A stretch of 51,501 nucleotides of DNA, taken from VMCP01 sp964645755 (GTDB lineage: Bacteria; Bacteroidota; Bacteroidia; NS11-12g; UBA955). The DNA is taken from the NCBI GenBank assembly GCA_964645755.1, contig CAZYBT010000008.1:1-51501 (forward strand), read 5' to 3'. Below are positions 1-8,589 of this stretch, in pieces (within the stretch, counting starts at the first letter, position 1; the number at the start of each line of letters is the position of its first letter). The position numbers and the translations under genes were made by a program. Below the pieces are notes generated by a model. That model saw only the letters and a list, made by a program, of their open reading frames with translations, was not told where the DNA came from and searched no databases.

Positions 1-1184
1 CTTCCCATTCCGCGGTAAGACTTTACTTTACGACCATCGAAAAATGTAGTTTCTCCAGGACTTTCCTCTGTACCCGCGAACAATCCACCGGCCATAATTG
101 TATTGGCACCAGCAACAATTGCTTTAACCATATCGCCACTGTAGCGAATACCACCATCGGCAATTACTGGAACTCCAGTGCCTTTTAAGGCTTCAGCAGC
201 TTCCATCACAGCAGTTAACTGAGGCATTCCAATGCCCGCAATGATTCTTGTAGTACAAATACTACCTGGTCCAACTCCAACTTTTACAGCATCTGCTCCA
301 GCTTCAGCGAGTGCCTTAGCTGCCGCACCTGTAGCAATATTTCCAGCTATAATTTGCAAATCAGGATATGCTTTTTTCACTGCACTCACTTGGTCTAAAA
401 CTCCTTTAGAATGTCCATGAGCCGTATCAATGGCAATAACATCTACCCCTACTTTTACCAAAGCCGCAACCCTTTCCATTGTATCCGGGGTAACCCCTAC
501 GGCCGCACCAACCAACAATCGTCCATGTGCATCTTTCACAGCTTTAGGGTAATTTTTTACTTTTTGTATGTCTTTGAATGTAATCAATCCCTGCAACACA
601 TTATGATCGTCTACAATCGGTAATTTCTCTATTTTATGTTTTTCTAAAATTTCTTGAGCTCCTTTCAAATCGGTTCCATGCGACGCTGTAATTAAATTCT
701 GAGTGGTCATCACTTCGCTCACTTTTTTCGATAAATCCTTCTCAAAGCGTAAGTCGCGGTTCGTGATAATACCTAACAATTTATTGCTTGAATCCACAAC
801 TGGAATTCCTCCAATTCTGTTTTCACGCATGAGTTCAACCGCTTGACCTAATGTTGAATCGGCACTCAAAGTAATCGGATCTAAAATCATTCCACTCTCA
901 GACCTTTTCACTTTTTTTACTTCCTCCGCCTGGCGCTGAATGGTCATATTCTTGTGAATAATTCCAATTCCTCCCTCTCTCGCCATGGCAATCGCCATTT
1001 TACTCTCCGTCACAGTGTCCATAGCAGCAGCAACTATTGGAACATTCAATCTCAATCCTTTTGTAAATTGGGTGCTCGTATCAGCCTCGCGAGGCAATAC
1101 TTGTGAATGGCGTGGCACAACGAGAACATCGTCGAACGTTAAACCTTCTAAAATAATTTTTGGGGAATTGTTTGTTTGAGACAT
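1..1184 (-). CDS. guaB: IMP dehydrogenase (GuaB), C-terminus cut by the window edge
   Basis: Oxidises IMP to XMP with NAD+, the committed step of GMP synthesis, in the cytoplasm. My translation starts MSQTNNSPKI at 1184 and runs off the left edge after about 394 residues. The TIM barrel is split by a CBS-domain pair (around residues 95-205, with RIGGIPVVD and KIEKLPIVDD). The catalytic-cysteine loop GPGSICTTR and the following phosphate-binding region (VIADGGIRYSGD) are visible. The missing end should hold the mobile flap and C-terminus. It is divergent from the OsmC-like gene, and an exact TAnnTTTG lies about 40 nt upstream of the start. Identification is secure. Confidence 0.97.
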   Translation of the reverse strand, partial: MSQTNNSPKIILEGLTFDDVLVVPRHSQVLPREADTSTQFTKGLRLNVPIVAAAMDTVTESKMAIAMAREGGIGIIHKNMTIQRQAEEVKKVKRSESGMILDPITLSADSTLGQAVELMRENRIGGIPVVDSSNKLLGIITNRDLRFEKDLSKKVSEVMTTQNLITASHGTDLKGAQEILEKHKIEKLPIVDDHNVLQGLITFKDIQKVKNYPKAVKDAHGRLLVGAAVGVTPDTMERVAALVKVGVDVIAIDTAHGHSKGVLDQVSAVKKAYPDLQIIAGNIATGAAAKALAEAGADAVKVGVGPGSICTTRIIAGIGMPQLTAVMEAAEALKGTGVPVIADGGIRYSGDMVKAIVAGANTIMAGGLFAGTEESPGETTFFDGRKVKSYRGMG

Positions 1185-1223
1185 AGCAAATAACGATTTA
1201 AAGTGAGGTGGTTATTTGCGGTG

Positions 1224-1231
1224 CAAAGATA
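1224..1231 (-). promoter_or_regulatory. guaB promoter -7 element
   Basis: TATCTTTG on the minus strand matches the Bacteroidota -7 consensus TAnnTTTG, 39 nt upstream of the guaB ATG. No convincing -33 TTG is seen at the usual spacing. Confidence 0.5.
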
Positions 1232-1253
1232 GTAAAAAAATTGGGAAAAAGCA

Positions 1254-1261
1254 TAGATTTG
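1254..1261 (+). promoter_or_regulatory. Promoter -7 element of the OsmC-like gene
   Basis: TAGATTTG matches TAnnTTTG and lies 27 nt before the ATG at 1289. This supports that start over the longer reading from 1208, whose first codons would lie upstream of the promoter. Confidence 0.5.
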
Positions 1262-1288
1262 TACCCGAAAAGTTTCAAAACCCACATC

Positions 1289-1699
1289 ATGGCACAATTT
1301 ACAACCCATTACCTTGGCACATTAAGATGCGAAAACATTCATAATCAGAGCAATACAATCATTCACACCGATGCACCAACCGACAATCAAGGACAAGGAC
1401 TTGCATTTTCTCCAACAGATTTGTGTGCGCTCAGTTTAACCACTTGCATCATTACAACCATGGGTATTTATGCGAATATGAAAAATATTGAAATCATTTC
1501 AATTTCAGCAGAAACCAACAAAATCATGGCGAGTGACCCCAGAAGAATTGCTAAAATAGAAGCATCCATCCATATAAAAGTCAGTCAAAATGCGTCTGAA
1601 AGAGACAAAGAAGGACTACAACGAATTGTCAAATCATGTCCTGTTTCGAAGAGCCTACACCCCGACATTGAACAAAATATTGAACTTTTTTGGGATTAA
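1289..1699 (+). CDS. OsmC/Ohr family protein
   Basis: A 136-residue OsmC-fold protein; members reduce organic hydroperoxides or act as related thiol proteins in the cytoplasm. Visible hallmarks are the SPTDL turn followed by the first conserved cysteine (SLTTCIITTMG, about residue 50) and the second in the C-terminal motif SCPVSKSL. I start at MAQFTTHYLG (1289) because the upstream extension lacks family similarity and overlaps the predicted promoter. Whether it is an OsmC-type peroxidase or a YhfA-like branch member cannot be decided by eye. It stands alone, divergent from guaB. Confidence 0.88.
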   Translation: MAQFTTHYLGTLRCENIHNQSNTIIHTDAPTDNQGQGLAFSPTDLCALSLTTCIITTMGIYANMKNIEIISISAETNKIMASDPRRIAKIEASIHIKVSQNASERDKEGLQRIVKSCPVSKSLHPDIEQNIELFWD

Positions 1700-1757
1700 T
1701 CTCACACAAAAAAACCTTGTTTCGTTTCAGTTGTTTTCTTATTCATTTTGATTTACC

Positions 1758-2546
1758 ATGCAAACAAATCCTCAAATCAACCGTCTTCAGCAAGAAATTC
1801 AAGATCTCAGAAATCAAATCATTCACCATCCTCTTTACCAACATATATCAACCGTTGAACACTTAAAAATCTTCATGAAACACCATGTGTTTGCTGTTTG
1901 GGATTTTATGTCGCTCCTCAAGTCCCTCCAAAAAAATCTCACGTGTGTTCAAACTCCTTGGTTTCCCGTTGGCGATTCCAACACCCGATTTCTAATCAAT
2001 GAAATTGTAGTTGGCGAGGAGTCAGATGTTGATGAAAATGGTGTAAGAATGAGTCATTTTGAACTTTATTTGCAGGCCATGAATCAAATTGGTGCTGATA
2101 CTACACAAATTCATGCATTCATTGAATCGCTCAAACAAGGAACTGAAGTGAAGCAAGCATTGTCGGAACAGAATATTCGTAGTTCAATATCGTCTTTTGT
2201 GAATTTCACATTTGATGTTGTGCACACAGAGAAAGCTCATATCCAAGCAGCAGTATTTACTTTTGGAAGAGAAGATTTAATACCCGGGATGTTCTTAAAC
2301 ATGGTGAAAGACATTTATCAGCGAATTCCCAACAGTATCTCAGGTTTCAAATATTACTTAGAACGACATATTGAAGTCGATGGTGACCATCACAGCCACT
2401 TAGCATTAGAGATGACAAATCAACTTTGTGGTTCTGATGAACAAAAGTGGGATGACGCCCTCATCTACACCAAACAATCACTCCAACAACGAATTCAACT
2501 TTGGAATGGTGTTTTGGCCGAAATCAATGAGACTGCAACCGCCTAA
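1758..2546 (+). CDS. DUF3050 family protein
   Basis: A 262-residue soluble protein that I recognise as DUF3050, an all-helical family related in fold to heme oxygenase / TenA proteins. Family-like stretches include the N-terminal HHPLYQHI, the HHVFAVWDFMSLLKSLQ helix with its histidines, and the late ERHIEVDGDHHSHLALEM histidine-rich helix, which could bind a metal or heme. Function is unknown. Its stop codon overlaps the end of the convergent GH30 gene by 4 bp, so no terminator separates them. Start chosen at the first ATG, which begins the conserved region. Confidence 0.85.
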   Translation: MQTNPQINRLQQEIQDLRNQIIHHPLYQHISTVEHLKIFMKHHVFAVWDFMSLLKSLQKNLTCVQTPWFPVGDSNTRFLINEIVVGEESDVDENGVRMSHFELYLQAMNQIGADTTQIHAFIESLKQGTEVKQALSEQNIRSSISSFVNFTFDVVHTEKAHIQAAVFTFGREDLIPGMFLNMVKDIYQRIPNSISGFKYYLERHIEVDGDHHSHLALEMTNQLCGSDEQKWDDALIYTKQSLQQRIQLWNGVLAEINETATA

Positions 2547-4009
2547 CGCAATACTAAAGTTTGAATACCATGAGATGGTATCTCAATCATTGCACGCTGA
2601 CCTCCTACAAATAGATTGTATTTCACTGATTTGTTATTCGCGTTCAAAACAACCACTACCAATGTCTTATCGACATTGATAAAAGACGTTGTGAGAATAT
2701 TCTTACGACTCACAGAACATTCGATTCTTTGAGCGTTTTCCCTGATGTATCGCGAAAAATGACCGATATAATCATAGGCGTTTGTTACATATATTTCTGC
2801 TTTCCCTTTGCCAATTTCATTGGGCGTTTTCACGTGTATGGGGGCAAAACAAAAATTTCCTACGTGATTGGGTCCCCCCTCATCATTTAAAAAAAGATTC
2901 CAATCGGTCCATCCTACAACTCCTTGATTGAAATCTTCGATCATATTGGTGGCATATTTTTCGCCGAGCAGCCAATTCTTGAGCTCACTTTTGTTAAATT
3001 TCTCTTTGCATCCCTCGGTGAACAATAATTTTTTCGAAGGATCTAAAGCCCAAGCTTTCGACAAATTTTCATGCAAAGCCGGAGCTCCTGTCCACGTTTC
3101 GTACCAATGATATCCTACACCCCAGACATATTGAGACGCCTTTGGATCGGATAAAATTGTGTTTACTCTGTGGTATATTAAATCTCGGTTATGATCCCAA
3201 ATGATAATTTTCTTAGATCCCAAACCCGACTTTTTCAACGTTGGACCTAAGTGATTCTTTAAAAAATCGCGTTCTTGTTCGGCTGTATAAATACATGATT
3301 CCCAAATCTGGGTTGCCATTGGTTCATTTTGTATGGTCAATCCCCAAACTGGAATCTCATTTTTCTCCAATTCTTTGATATATTTTACAAAATAATTTGC
3401 CCAAGGTTGATAGTAATTATATTTCAAACTGCCCCCGTGAAGCATGGATGCGTTGGTTTTCATAAAAGCCGGTGGACTCCAAGGAGAGATGTAAAGTTTT
3501 GTCTGTTTTCCACTCAATTTTAGCGCGTCTTTTATCATTGGAAGCTTGTATTTTTGATCGTGCGCTATGGAAAAAAAGGTCAAATTCGAATCATTTTCAG
3601 GCACATAGGTATAGCTCTCGCTGGAAAAATCGCAGCTGTTCATATTGGTTCGTATCAATTGATATCCCAATCCATCTTTTTTATCAAAGAACAATTTTAA
3701 TAAAATTTCTTTATCTGAGGGACAAAGTTTTGCATAGGTTTCAGCCACTGCATCAGTAATAGCAGCACCAATTCCAATGAAGGTTTGATGCTTTTTTTGA
3801 GGATTCAAAAAAATCGAAATTTCTGATTCCAAAGGTTGGGAAGCCATTTGAAAACCAATGGTATCTAATTGCTTTCCAATCCATTTATTCGAATCAATTA
3901 TTGCAAATGTTGAATGTATCTCGACCCTAGAATACGTTTGTGCAAGAGCATGTTGTTGTAAGAAAATTCCAAGGGATGCCAAAAGAAATTTAATTGGATT
4001 TTGAATCAT
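2543..4009 (-). CDS. Secreted GH30 family glycosidase (glucosylceramidase-like)
   Basis: 488 residues with an N-terminal signal peptide ending near QQHALAQ, so it is exported. The body matches glycoside hydrolase family 30: the early GIGAAITDA motif of the barrel, the acid/base glutamate in TIQNEPMATQ (about residue 228) and the nucleophile glutamate in LLFTEGC (about residue 332), followed by the small beta domain. The family cleaves beta-glucosyl or beta-xylosyl linkages; the substrate cannot be read here. There is no T9SS sorting domain, so a periplasmic or lipid-associated location is likely. It is monocistronic and convergent with the DUF3050 gene. Length fits the family. Confidence 0.92.
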   Translation of the reverse strand: MIQNPIKFLLASLGIFLQQHALAQTYSRVEIHSTFAIIDSNKWIGKQLDTIGFQMASQPLESEISIFLNPQKKHQTFIGIGAAITDAVAETYAKLCPSDKEILLKLFFDKKDGLGYQLIRTNMNSCDFSSESYTYVPENDSNLTFFSIAHDQKYKLPMIKDALKLSGKQTKLYISPWSPPAFMKTNASMLHGGSLKYNYYQPWANYFVKYIKELEKNEIPVWGLTIQNEPMATQIWESCIYTAEQERDFLKNHLGPTLKKSGLGSKKIIIWDHNRDLIYHRVNTILSDPKASQYVWGVGYHWYETWTGAPALHENLSKAWALDPSKKLLFTEGCKEKFNKSELKNWLLGEKYATNMIEDFNQGVVGWTDWNLFLNDEGGPNHVGNFCFAPIHVKTPNEIGKGKAEIYVTNAYDYIGHFSRYIRENAQRIECSVSRKNILTTSFINVDKTLVVVVLNANNKSVKYNLFVGGQRAMIEIPSHGIQTLVLR

Positions 4010-4103
4010 GTTGTTGTAAAGATAACAAAAAGGTTTTATTCCTTAAAATGAAACCTTTTAAACAGTCGAATGTTCTATTGTTTCGGAGTCTAAATCGAAC
4101 AAG

Positions 4104-5585
4104 ATGGCACATCAACCACCGATCAATATTGTATGGATAAAACGAGATATTCGTACATGGGATCACGCTGCATTTGATGCTGCAGAAAAAGAAAATTTAC
4201 CTTATATCCCGATATTTATTTTCGAGCCATCTGTAATGAACCACGCTGATTGCTCTCTGAGGCATTTGCAGTTTCAATATTTGTCTATCTTAGAATCGAA
4301 TAAAAAACTCAAGTTGTATAACAAAGAAATCCAAATATTTGAAGCTGAAGTTGATGATGTTTTCCAATATCTCAGTCAAGAATTTCAAATCAACCAAGTG
4401 TTTGGATATCAAGAAAGCGGTATCCAAATTACGTATAACCGCGACATTCGAATGTGGAAATGGTTCAAAGAAAAAAACATTCAATGGAATCAATTTCAAC
4501 GAGATGGAATTCAAAGAGGCATACACAATCGAAAAGATTGGGATAAGCAATGGTTCAAAACCATGCATGAACCCATTATTCAAAATCAATTTCAAAAACA
4601 AGGGGCAATAATATTGAATCATCCGTTCGCTTTAACGCCAGAAAAATGTGTTCGCTGGCGAGAGTATAGCTCTGAAATGCAGCCTCCAGGTGAATTTTTT
4701 GCAAATAAATATTTAAATAGTTTTCTCGAAAATCGCGGTTTTTCATATAGCAAACATATATCAAAGCCTCATTTCAGTAGAATGAGTTGCAGTCGATTAT
4801 CACCATACATTGCCTGGGGAAATTTAAGCATTAAAATGGTCTACCAAGCAACTATGCAGAAAATGAAGCTGGTTCAGCCCAAAGGTCCCTTCAAGAATTT
4901 CATATCGCGTTTACATTGGCATTGTCACTTTATACAAAAATTCGAACAAGAATGTAGATATGAAACCACTTGTATCAACCGAGGATATGAAAATACGGAC
5001 TGGAACAAAAACGAAGACTATTTGCAAGCATGGAAAGATGGAAAAACTGGGGTGCCATTGGTAGATGCGCTCATGAGGTGTTTGCAACAAACGGGATGGA
5101 TAAACTTTAGGATGCGCGCGTTGGTTGTTTCATTTTTGACACATAATTTATTCTTAGATTGGAGATCTGGGGTGTATCATTTGGCTCAATTGTTTTTAGA
5201 TTATGAACCTGGTATACACTACCCTCAGTTTCAAATGCAAGCTGGTACTACAGGAATCAATACCATACGGGTTTACAATGCGGTGAAAAATTCTTTGGAA
5301 CATGATCCTGATGCAACCTTCATTAAAAAATGGATTCCAGAACTATCGCACCTTCCTGTTGCTTTTATCCATGAACCTTGGAAAATGACTGATATGGATT
5401 GCATCATGTACCAATTTCAAAGGGGTATCGATTATCCAAACCCAATTGTCAATCCAACAGAAATTAATCCCCGTCACAAAGAAGCGCTATGGGGGGCACG
5501 CAAAAATGAGGCGGTGAGAGAAGAAAGCAAACGTATCATTGCAACACACACACGAAATTCAAAAAAACCGCAGGCCAAAAAATAA
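4104..5585 (+). CDS. Photolyase/cryptochrome family flavoprotein
   Basis: 493 residues. The N-terminal alpha/beta antenna domain (IVWIKRDIRTWDHAAF) is followed by the helical FAD-binding domain. Diagnostic stretches are GKTGVPLVDALMRCL, TGWINFRMRALVVSFLTHNLFLDW and the DYEPGIHYPQFQMQ segment. In class I photolyases that last region is DY(D/E)PA..NNGNWQW, so this protein belongs to a divergent photolyase/cryptochrome branch; light sensing is as possible as CPD repair. The C-terminus ends in a basic tail. No operon partner: the PadR gene 50 bp downstream has its own promoter. Confidence 0.88.
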   Translation: MAHQPPINIVWIKRDIRTWDHAAFDAAEKENLPYIPIFIFEPSVMNHADCSLRHLQFQYLSILESNKKLKLYNKEIQIFEAEVDDVFQYLSQEFQINQVFGYQESGIQITYNRDIRMWKWFKEKNIQWNQFQRDGIQRGIHNRKDWDKQWFKTMHEPIIQNQFQKQGAIILNHPFALTPEKCVRWREYSSEMQPPGEFFANKYLNSFLENRGFSYSKHISKPHFSRMSCSRLSPYIAWGNLSIKMVYQATMQKMKLVQPKGPFKNFISRLHWHCHFIQKFEQECRYETTCINRGYENTDWNKNEDYLQAWKDGKTGVPLVDALMRCLQQTGWINFRMRALVVSFLTHNLFLDWRSGVYHLAQLFLDYEPGIHYPQFQMQAGTTGINTIRVYNAVKNSLEHDPDATFIKKWIPELSHLPVAFIHEPWKMTDMDCIMYQFQRGIDYPNPIVNPTEINPRHKEALWGARKNEAVREESKRIIATHTRNSKKPQAKK

Positions 5586-5589
5586 TTTT

Positions 5590-5612
5590 AGTACTATGCA
5601 ATACAAAGTACT
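5590..5612 (+). promoter_or_regulatory. Candidate PadR operator upstream of padR
   Basis: A near-perfect inverted repeat with AGTACT at both ends and a TATGCAATACAAA-type core, placed just upstream of the -7 element (5624-5631) of the padR-pspC operon. PadR proteins commonly bind such dyads at their own promoters; autorepression is inferred. Confidence 0.6.
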
Positions 5613-5623
5613 GTTTTTAGCCA

Positions 5624-5631
5624 TATATTTG
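5624..5631 (+). promoter_or_regulatory. padR promoter -7 element
   Basis: TATATTTG matches TAnnTTTG exactly and ends 4 nt before the padR ATG, so the transcript is probably leaderless. The operator 5590-5612 covers the -33 region. Confidence 0.6.
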
Positions 5632-5635
5632 CATC

Positions 5636-5971
5636 ATGGATTTAGAAAATACTCAATCACAGATGCGAAAAGGGATATTGGAGTTTTGTATTTTACAAAT
5701 CATCTCTACTGAATCAAGATACTCTTCTGACATTCTTTCAGAGCTAAAAGCTGCCAAATTGATTGTGGTGGAAGGGACATTGTATCCGCTACTCACGCGA
5801 TTAAAAAATGCAGAGCTGCTTCAATATAAATGGGAGGAATCTAAATCTGGACCACCAAGAAAATACTTTGAACTTACAGAAAAAGGGAAATCCTTTTTAA
5901 ATGAACTCAACAAAACCTGGACAGATCTAGATTTTGCCGTTAGAACAATACTCACAAATCACCCCAAATAA
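5636..5971 (+). CDS. PadR family transcriptional regulator
   Basis: A 111-residue winged-helix DNA-binding protein of the short PadR type. Typical signs are MRKGILEFCILQII at the N-terminus, the recognition segment VVEGTLYPLLTRLKNAELL and the wing SGPPRKYFELTEKG. It probably acts as a dimeric repressor of its own operon through the dyad at 5590-5612. The PspC-domain gene follows after 11 bp, the common Bacteroidota padR-pspC pairing seen in envelope-stress responses. The inducing signal is not visible. Confidence 0.93.
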   Translation: MDLENTQSQMRKGILEFCILQIISTESRYSSDILSELKAAKLIVVEGTLYPLLTRLKNAELLQYKWEESKSGPPRKYFELTEKGKSFLNELNKTWTDLDFAVRTILTNHPK

Positions 5972-5982
5972 ATCATTCAACC

Positions 5983-7455
5983 ATGAACAAAATAATCACC
6001 GCCAACATCAATGGTTTTATTTTCCCAATCGATGAACTTGCATACGAAAAACTCAAATCGTATTTGCTCGAATTACATAAAAAAATCAAAGATCCAGAAA
6101 CCATTACCGATATTGAAAATCGCATCGCAGAATTATTTAGCATCCAGATTCAGGAAGGAAAAGTTGCTATTTTAGACGATGATTTGAATGCTGTAATTGC
6201 ACAAATAGGAGAAATTAGCGACATTGAAGAACCTGAAAACGACCATCATACAGAATCCAAATCCAAATCCAATTTCACCTCCATCCCCTCAAAATCCTTT
6301 TTTAGAGATAGAGAAAACAAACAACTATTTGGTGTTTGTAGCGGACTTTCAGCTTATTTCAATTTAGATGTGCGACTGATTCGTATCATTTTCATACTAC
6401 TTATCTGGTTTGGAGTTGGGATTCTCCTGTATTTTGTCATCACGTTGTTCACTCCATATGCAAACTCTGAAACTGAAAAAGCGCAAATGCATGGAGAACC
6501 AATCGATTATCAATCAATCAACAATACAATAAAGAACAATGCAAAAGACACTTTTAACACCTTTAAAAATGAAGTAAAAAACCAACATAACTCAAAGACA
6601 GTCAAACTTTTGGCGACTTTTTTCTTGGTGGCATTGTTGTCTGTAATCATTCCAAGTATTTTTGGTTTGATATTTTCTGCAGGTGTCATTTCTTTGGTAT
6701 TAGAATCTTTCCAAAGGTTTATTCTTGTTGACATTCAAAGCATTGTGCTGCCATTGATGGCAACAAGTTTCATCGTGGTTATTCCAGTTATTCTCATCGT
6801 TTATCGTTTGATTCGTATTGTTTTTGAGGGACAAAAAATGCCAAAAGCCATCAAAATTGTGATCAATTCGATATGGATCCTATCCATTCTTTATATGTTC
6901 TATTTTGCCGTAACCCTTGGTCGAAATTTCAACTCAAGTTATTCTATTACTCGAACTGAAAACATCAAGTCACCTGCAAAAGATTCCATATTAAACATCA
7001 AATCCTCTGAATTTTCAATCGTTAAGAACAACCAAGAATTTGTGGTTGAAGATCCAGATTTGATGGACTTTATGAACAACAAGTTCAGCGAAAATGTGTC
7101 CCTCAAAATTTTTAGAACTTCGGAAAAGCTGCCGTATTTAAAAATCAATCAATTCAGCCGTGGATCCAGAAAAAATGCAATTAACAATGCAACAGGAATT
7201 CACTATCCAGTTACTTTTGAAGGAAATCAATTGATTTTGAGCAATTATTTCACGCTTGGTGAGAACATCCCTTGGCGAATTCAAGAAGTTACAGTTTCCT
7301 TATTTGTGCCTGAGGGTTATACCTTAATTATCGACAAAAGTTGCAGCCCCATTATTCATGAGGTAGAAAACCAAGACTTAAGATTAGATAGCGACGAATC
7401 GGAGTCAGTAAAATTGAAATCGACCAGTAACGGTATCATTTATTTGCATCCATAA
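5983..7455 (+). CDS. PspC-domain membrane protein
   Basis: 490 residues. The N-terminal 90 residues form an acidic cytoplasmic module, then a PspC domain at about 105-160 (KQLFGVCSGLSAYFNLDVRLIRIIF plus one TM). Three more hydrophobic spans at about 205-320 precede a C-terminal soluble beta-rich region. PspC proteins signal or buffer inner-membrane stress. Here the partner is a PadR repressor 11 bp upstream rather than the proteobacterial PspF/PspA set, so regulation is probably by derepression. The multi-TM plus C-terminal domain layout is typical of Bacteroidota PspC proteins. Confidence 0.88.
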   Translation: MNKIITANINGFIFPIDELAYEKLKSYLLELHKKIKDPETITDIENRIAELFSIQIQEGKVAILDDDLNAVIAQIGEISDIEEPENDHHTESKSKSNFTSIPSKSFFRDRENKQLFGVCSGLSAYFNLDVRLIRIIFILLIWFGVGILLYFVITLFTPYANSETEKAQMHGEPIDYQSINNTIKNNAKDTFNTFKNEVKNQHNSKTVKLLATFFLVALLSVIIPSIFGLIFSAGVISLVLESFQRFILVDIQSIVLPLMATSFIVVIPVILIVYRLIRIVFEGQKMPKAIKIVINSIWILSILYMFYFAVTLGRNFNSSYSITRTENIKSPAKDSILNIKSSEFSIVKNNQEFVVEDPDLMDFMNNKFSENVSLKIFRTSEKLPYLKINQFSRGSRKNAINNATGIHYPVTFEGNQLILSNYFTLGENIPWRIQEVTVSLFVPEGYTLIIDKSCSPIIHEVENQDLRLDSDESESVKLKSTSNGIIYLHP

Positions 7456-7533
7456 AAGAATTTCCCCCAAAAAATTCAAAGCATTTTCTATTGGGTTTGT
7501 CGAATATCTTACGTTAAAATTAAAAATACACTG

Positions 7534-7552
7534 TAAATTTGTTTAAACAAAT
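7534..7552 (+). promoter_or_regulatory. Promoter with palindromic operator before the first pirin gene
   Basis: The -7 element TAAATTTG (7534-7541) overlaps a perfect 16-bp palindrome, ATTTGTTTAAACAAAT (7537-7552), which ends 3 nt before the ATG at 7556. A protein bound there would block promoter and start together. The regulator is unknown. Confidence 0.5.
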
Positions 7553-7555
7553 AAA

Positions 7556-8278
7556 ATGAGCAATTTCGTAATACACAATGCAGAAACCCGTGGGCACGCC
7601 AATCACGGTTGGTTAAATAGCTATCATACTTTTAGTTTTGCCAGTTATTACAATCCAGAACGCATCCATTTTGGTGCACTCAGGGTGTTAAACGACGATA
7701 CGGTTGCTGCAGGTATGGGGTTCGGCAAACATCCTCACGATAATATGGAGATTATTTCAATTCCGTTGGAAGGAGATTTGCAGCACCAAGACAGCATGGG
7801 AAACACAGCTATCATTAAAAATGGCGACATCCAAGTGATGAGCGCCGGAACTGGTATCCAACATAGCGAATTCAATGCAAGCCAAACCAATTTGGTCAAG
7901 TTTTTACAAATTTGGGTCTTCCCGAAAAACAGAAACGTAACCCCTCGTTACGACCAAATGACGCTAGATAAAAAAGATCGACACAATAAATTACAACAAA
8001 TCCTCTCTCCCAACCCAGACGATGCCGGAGTTTGGATACATCAAGATGCTTGGTTTCATTTGGGTAAATTTGATCAAGATTTTCAAACGGACTACCTGAT
8101 TAAAAAACCTGGAAATGGTCTGTATGCGTTTGTTTTAAAAGGAAGTTTTTCTATTGATGGAAAAACACTTAACACCCGAGACGGAATGGGAATCTGGGAT
8201 ATATCTCAGGTTACAATAAAATCAGATTCAGAGGCATCAGAAATTCTACTAATGGAAGTTCCAATGCAACTCAATTAA
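7556..8278 (+). CDS. Pirin family protein (YhaK/quercetinase-like)
   Basis: A 240-residue bicupin. The first cupin carries the metal ligands in FGKHPHDNMEIISI (two His), a third His in LQHQDSMG and the fourth site near GTGIQHSEFN. Pirins bind Fe or another metal and are redox-responsive; some have quercetin 2,3-dioxygenase activity. N-terminal ETRGHANHGWLNSYHTFSFASYYNPERIHFGALRVLNDD is typical but is split here only as motif description: GHANHGW, HTFSFA and FGALRVLNDD. It is preceded by a palindromic operator and ends 2 bp before the convergent rhodanese gene. A second pirin lies at 37375-38250. Confidence 0.93.
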   Translation: MSNFVIHNAETRGHANHGWLNSYHTFSFASYYNPERIHFGALRVLNDDTVAAGMGFGKHPHDNMEIISIPLEGDLQHQDSMGNTAIIKNGDIQVMSAGTGIQHSEFNASQTNLVKFLQIWVFPKNRNVTPRYDQMTLDKKDRHNKLQQILSPNPDDAGVWIHQDAWFHLGKFDQDFQTDYLIKKPGNGLYAFVLKGSFSIDGKTLNTRDGMGIWDISQVTIKSDSEASEILLMEVPMQLN

Positions 8279-8280
8279 AA

Positions 8281-8589
8281 TCAAGGATTTTCAGAGAGCG
8301 TGTCTAAATATCCTAAGCTACCACCTTCCAACCATTTTACATTTTTACCAATTTCTTGTAAGTAGGCTTGGGCTCTTCGAGCTCTGCCTCCTCCTCTACC
8401 GCATGTGGTTACAATCAACATTGCTTCAGGAATTTCAGACAATCTTTTTTCTAAATCGTCTACAGGTATGTTCAAGGCATTTGGAATATGTCCTTCCGAA
8501 TATTCATTCGGTTTTCTTACATCCAAAACCATAACATTGTTTATAGCTTGAATTTCTTTCAATTCATTGATTGTTATTTTATTTTCCAT
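8281..8589 (-). CDS. Single-domain rhodanese-like protein
   Basis: 102 residues, one rhodanese domain: MVLDVRKPNEYSEGHIPNA is the conserved strand-helix, and the active-site cysteine sits in TTCGRGGGRARRA. Such proteins carry persulfide sulfur for transfer or sulfide/cyanide detoxification. The ATG lies inside the end of the MFS gene (11 bp overlap), so the two are co-transcribed and probably translationally coupled. That links this sulfurtransferase to whatever the transporter moves. The active-site loop is one residue longer and Gly/Arg-rich compared with GlpE-type loops. Confidence 0.9.
   Translation of the reverse strand: MENKITINELKEIQAINNVMVLDVRKPNEYSEGHIPNALNIPVDDLEKRLSEIPEAMLIVTTCGRGGGRARRAQAYLQEIGKNVKWLEGGSLGYLDTLSENP

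Noticed and set aside
411..623. Several plus-strand open frames within 1-1184
   Set aside because: They are antisense readings of guaB with no start or family support.
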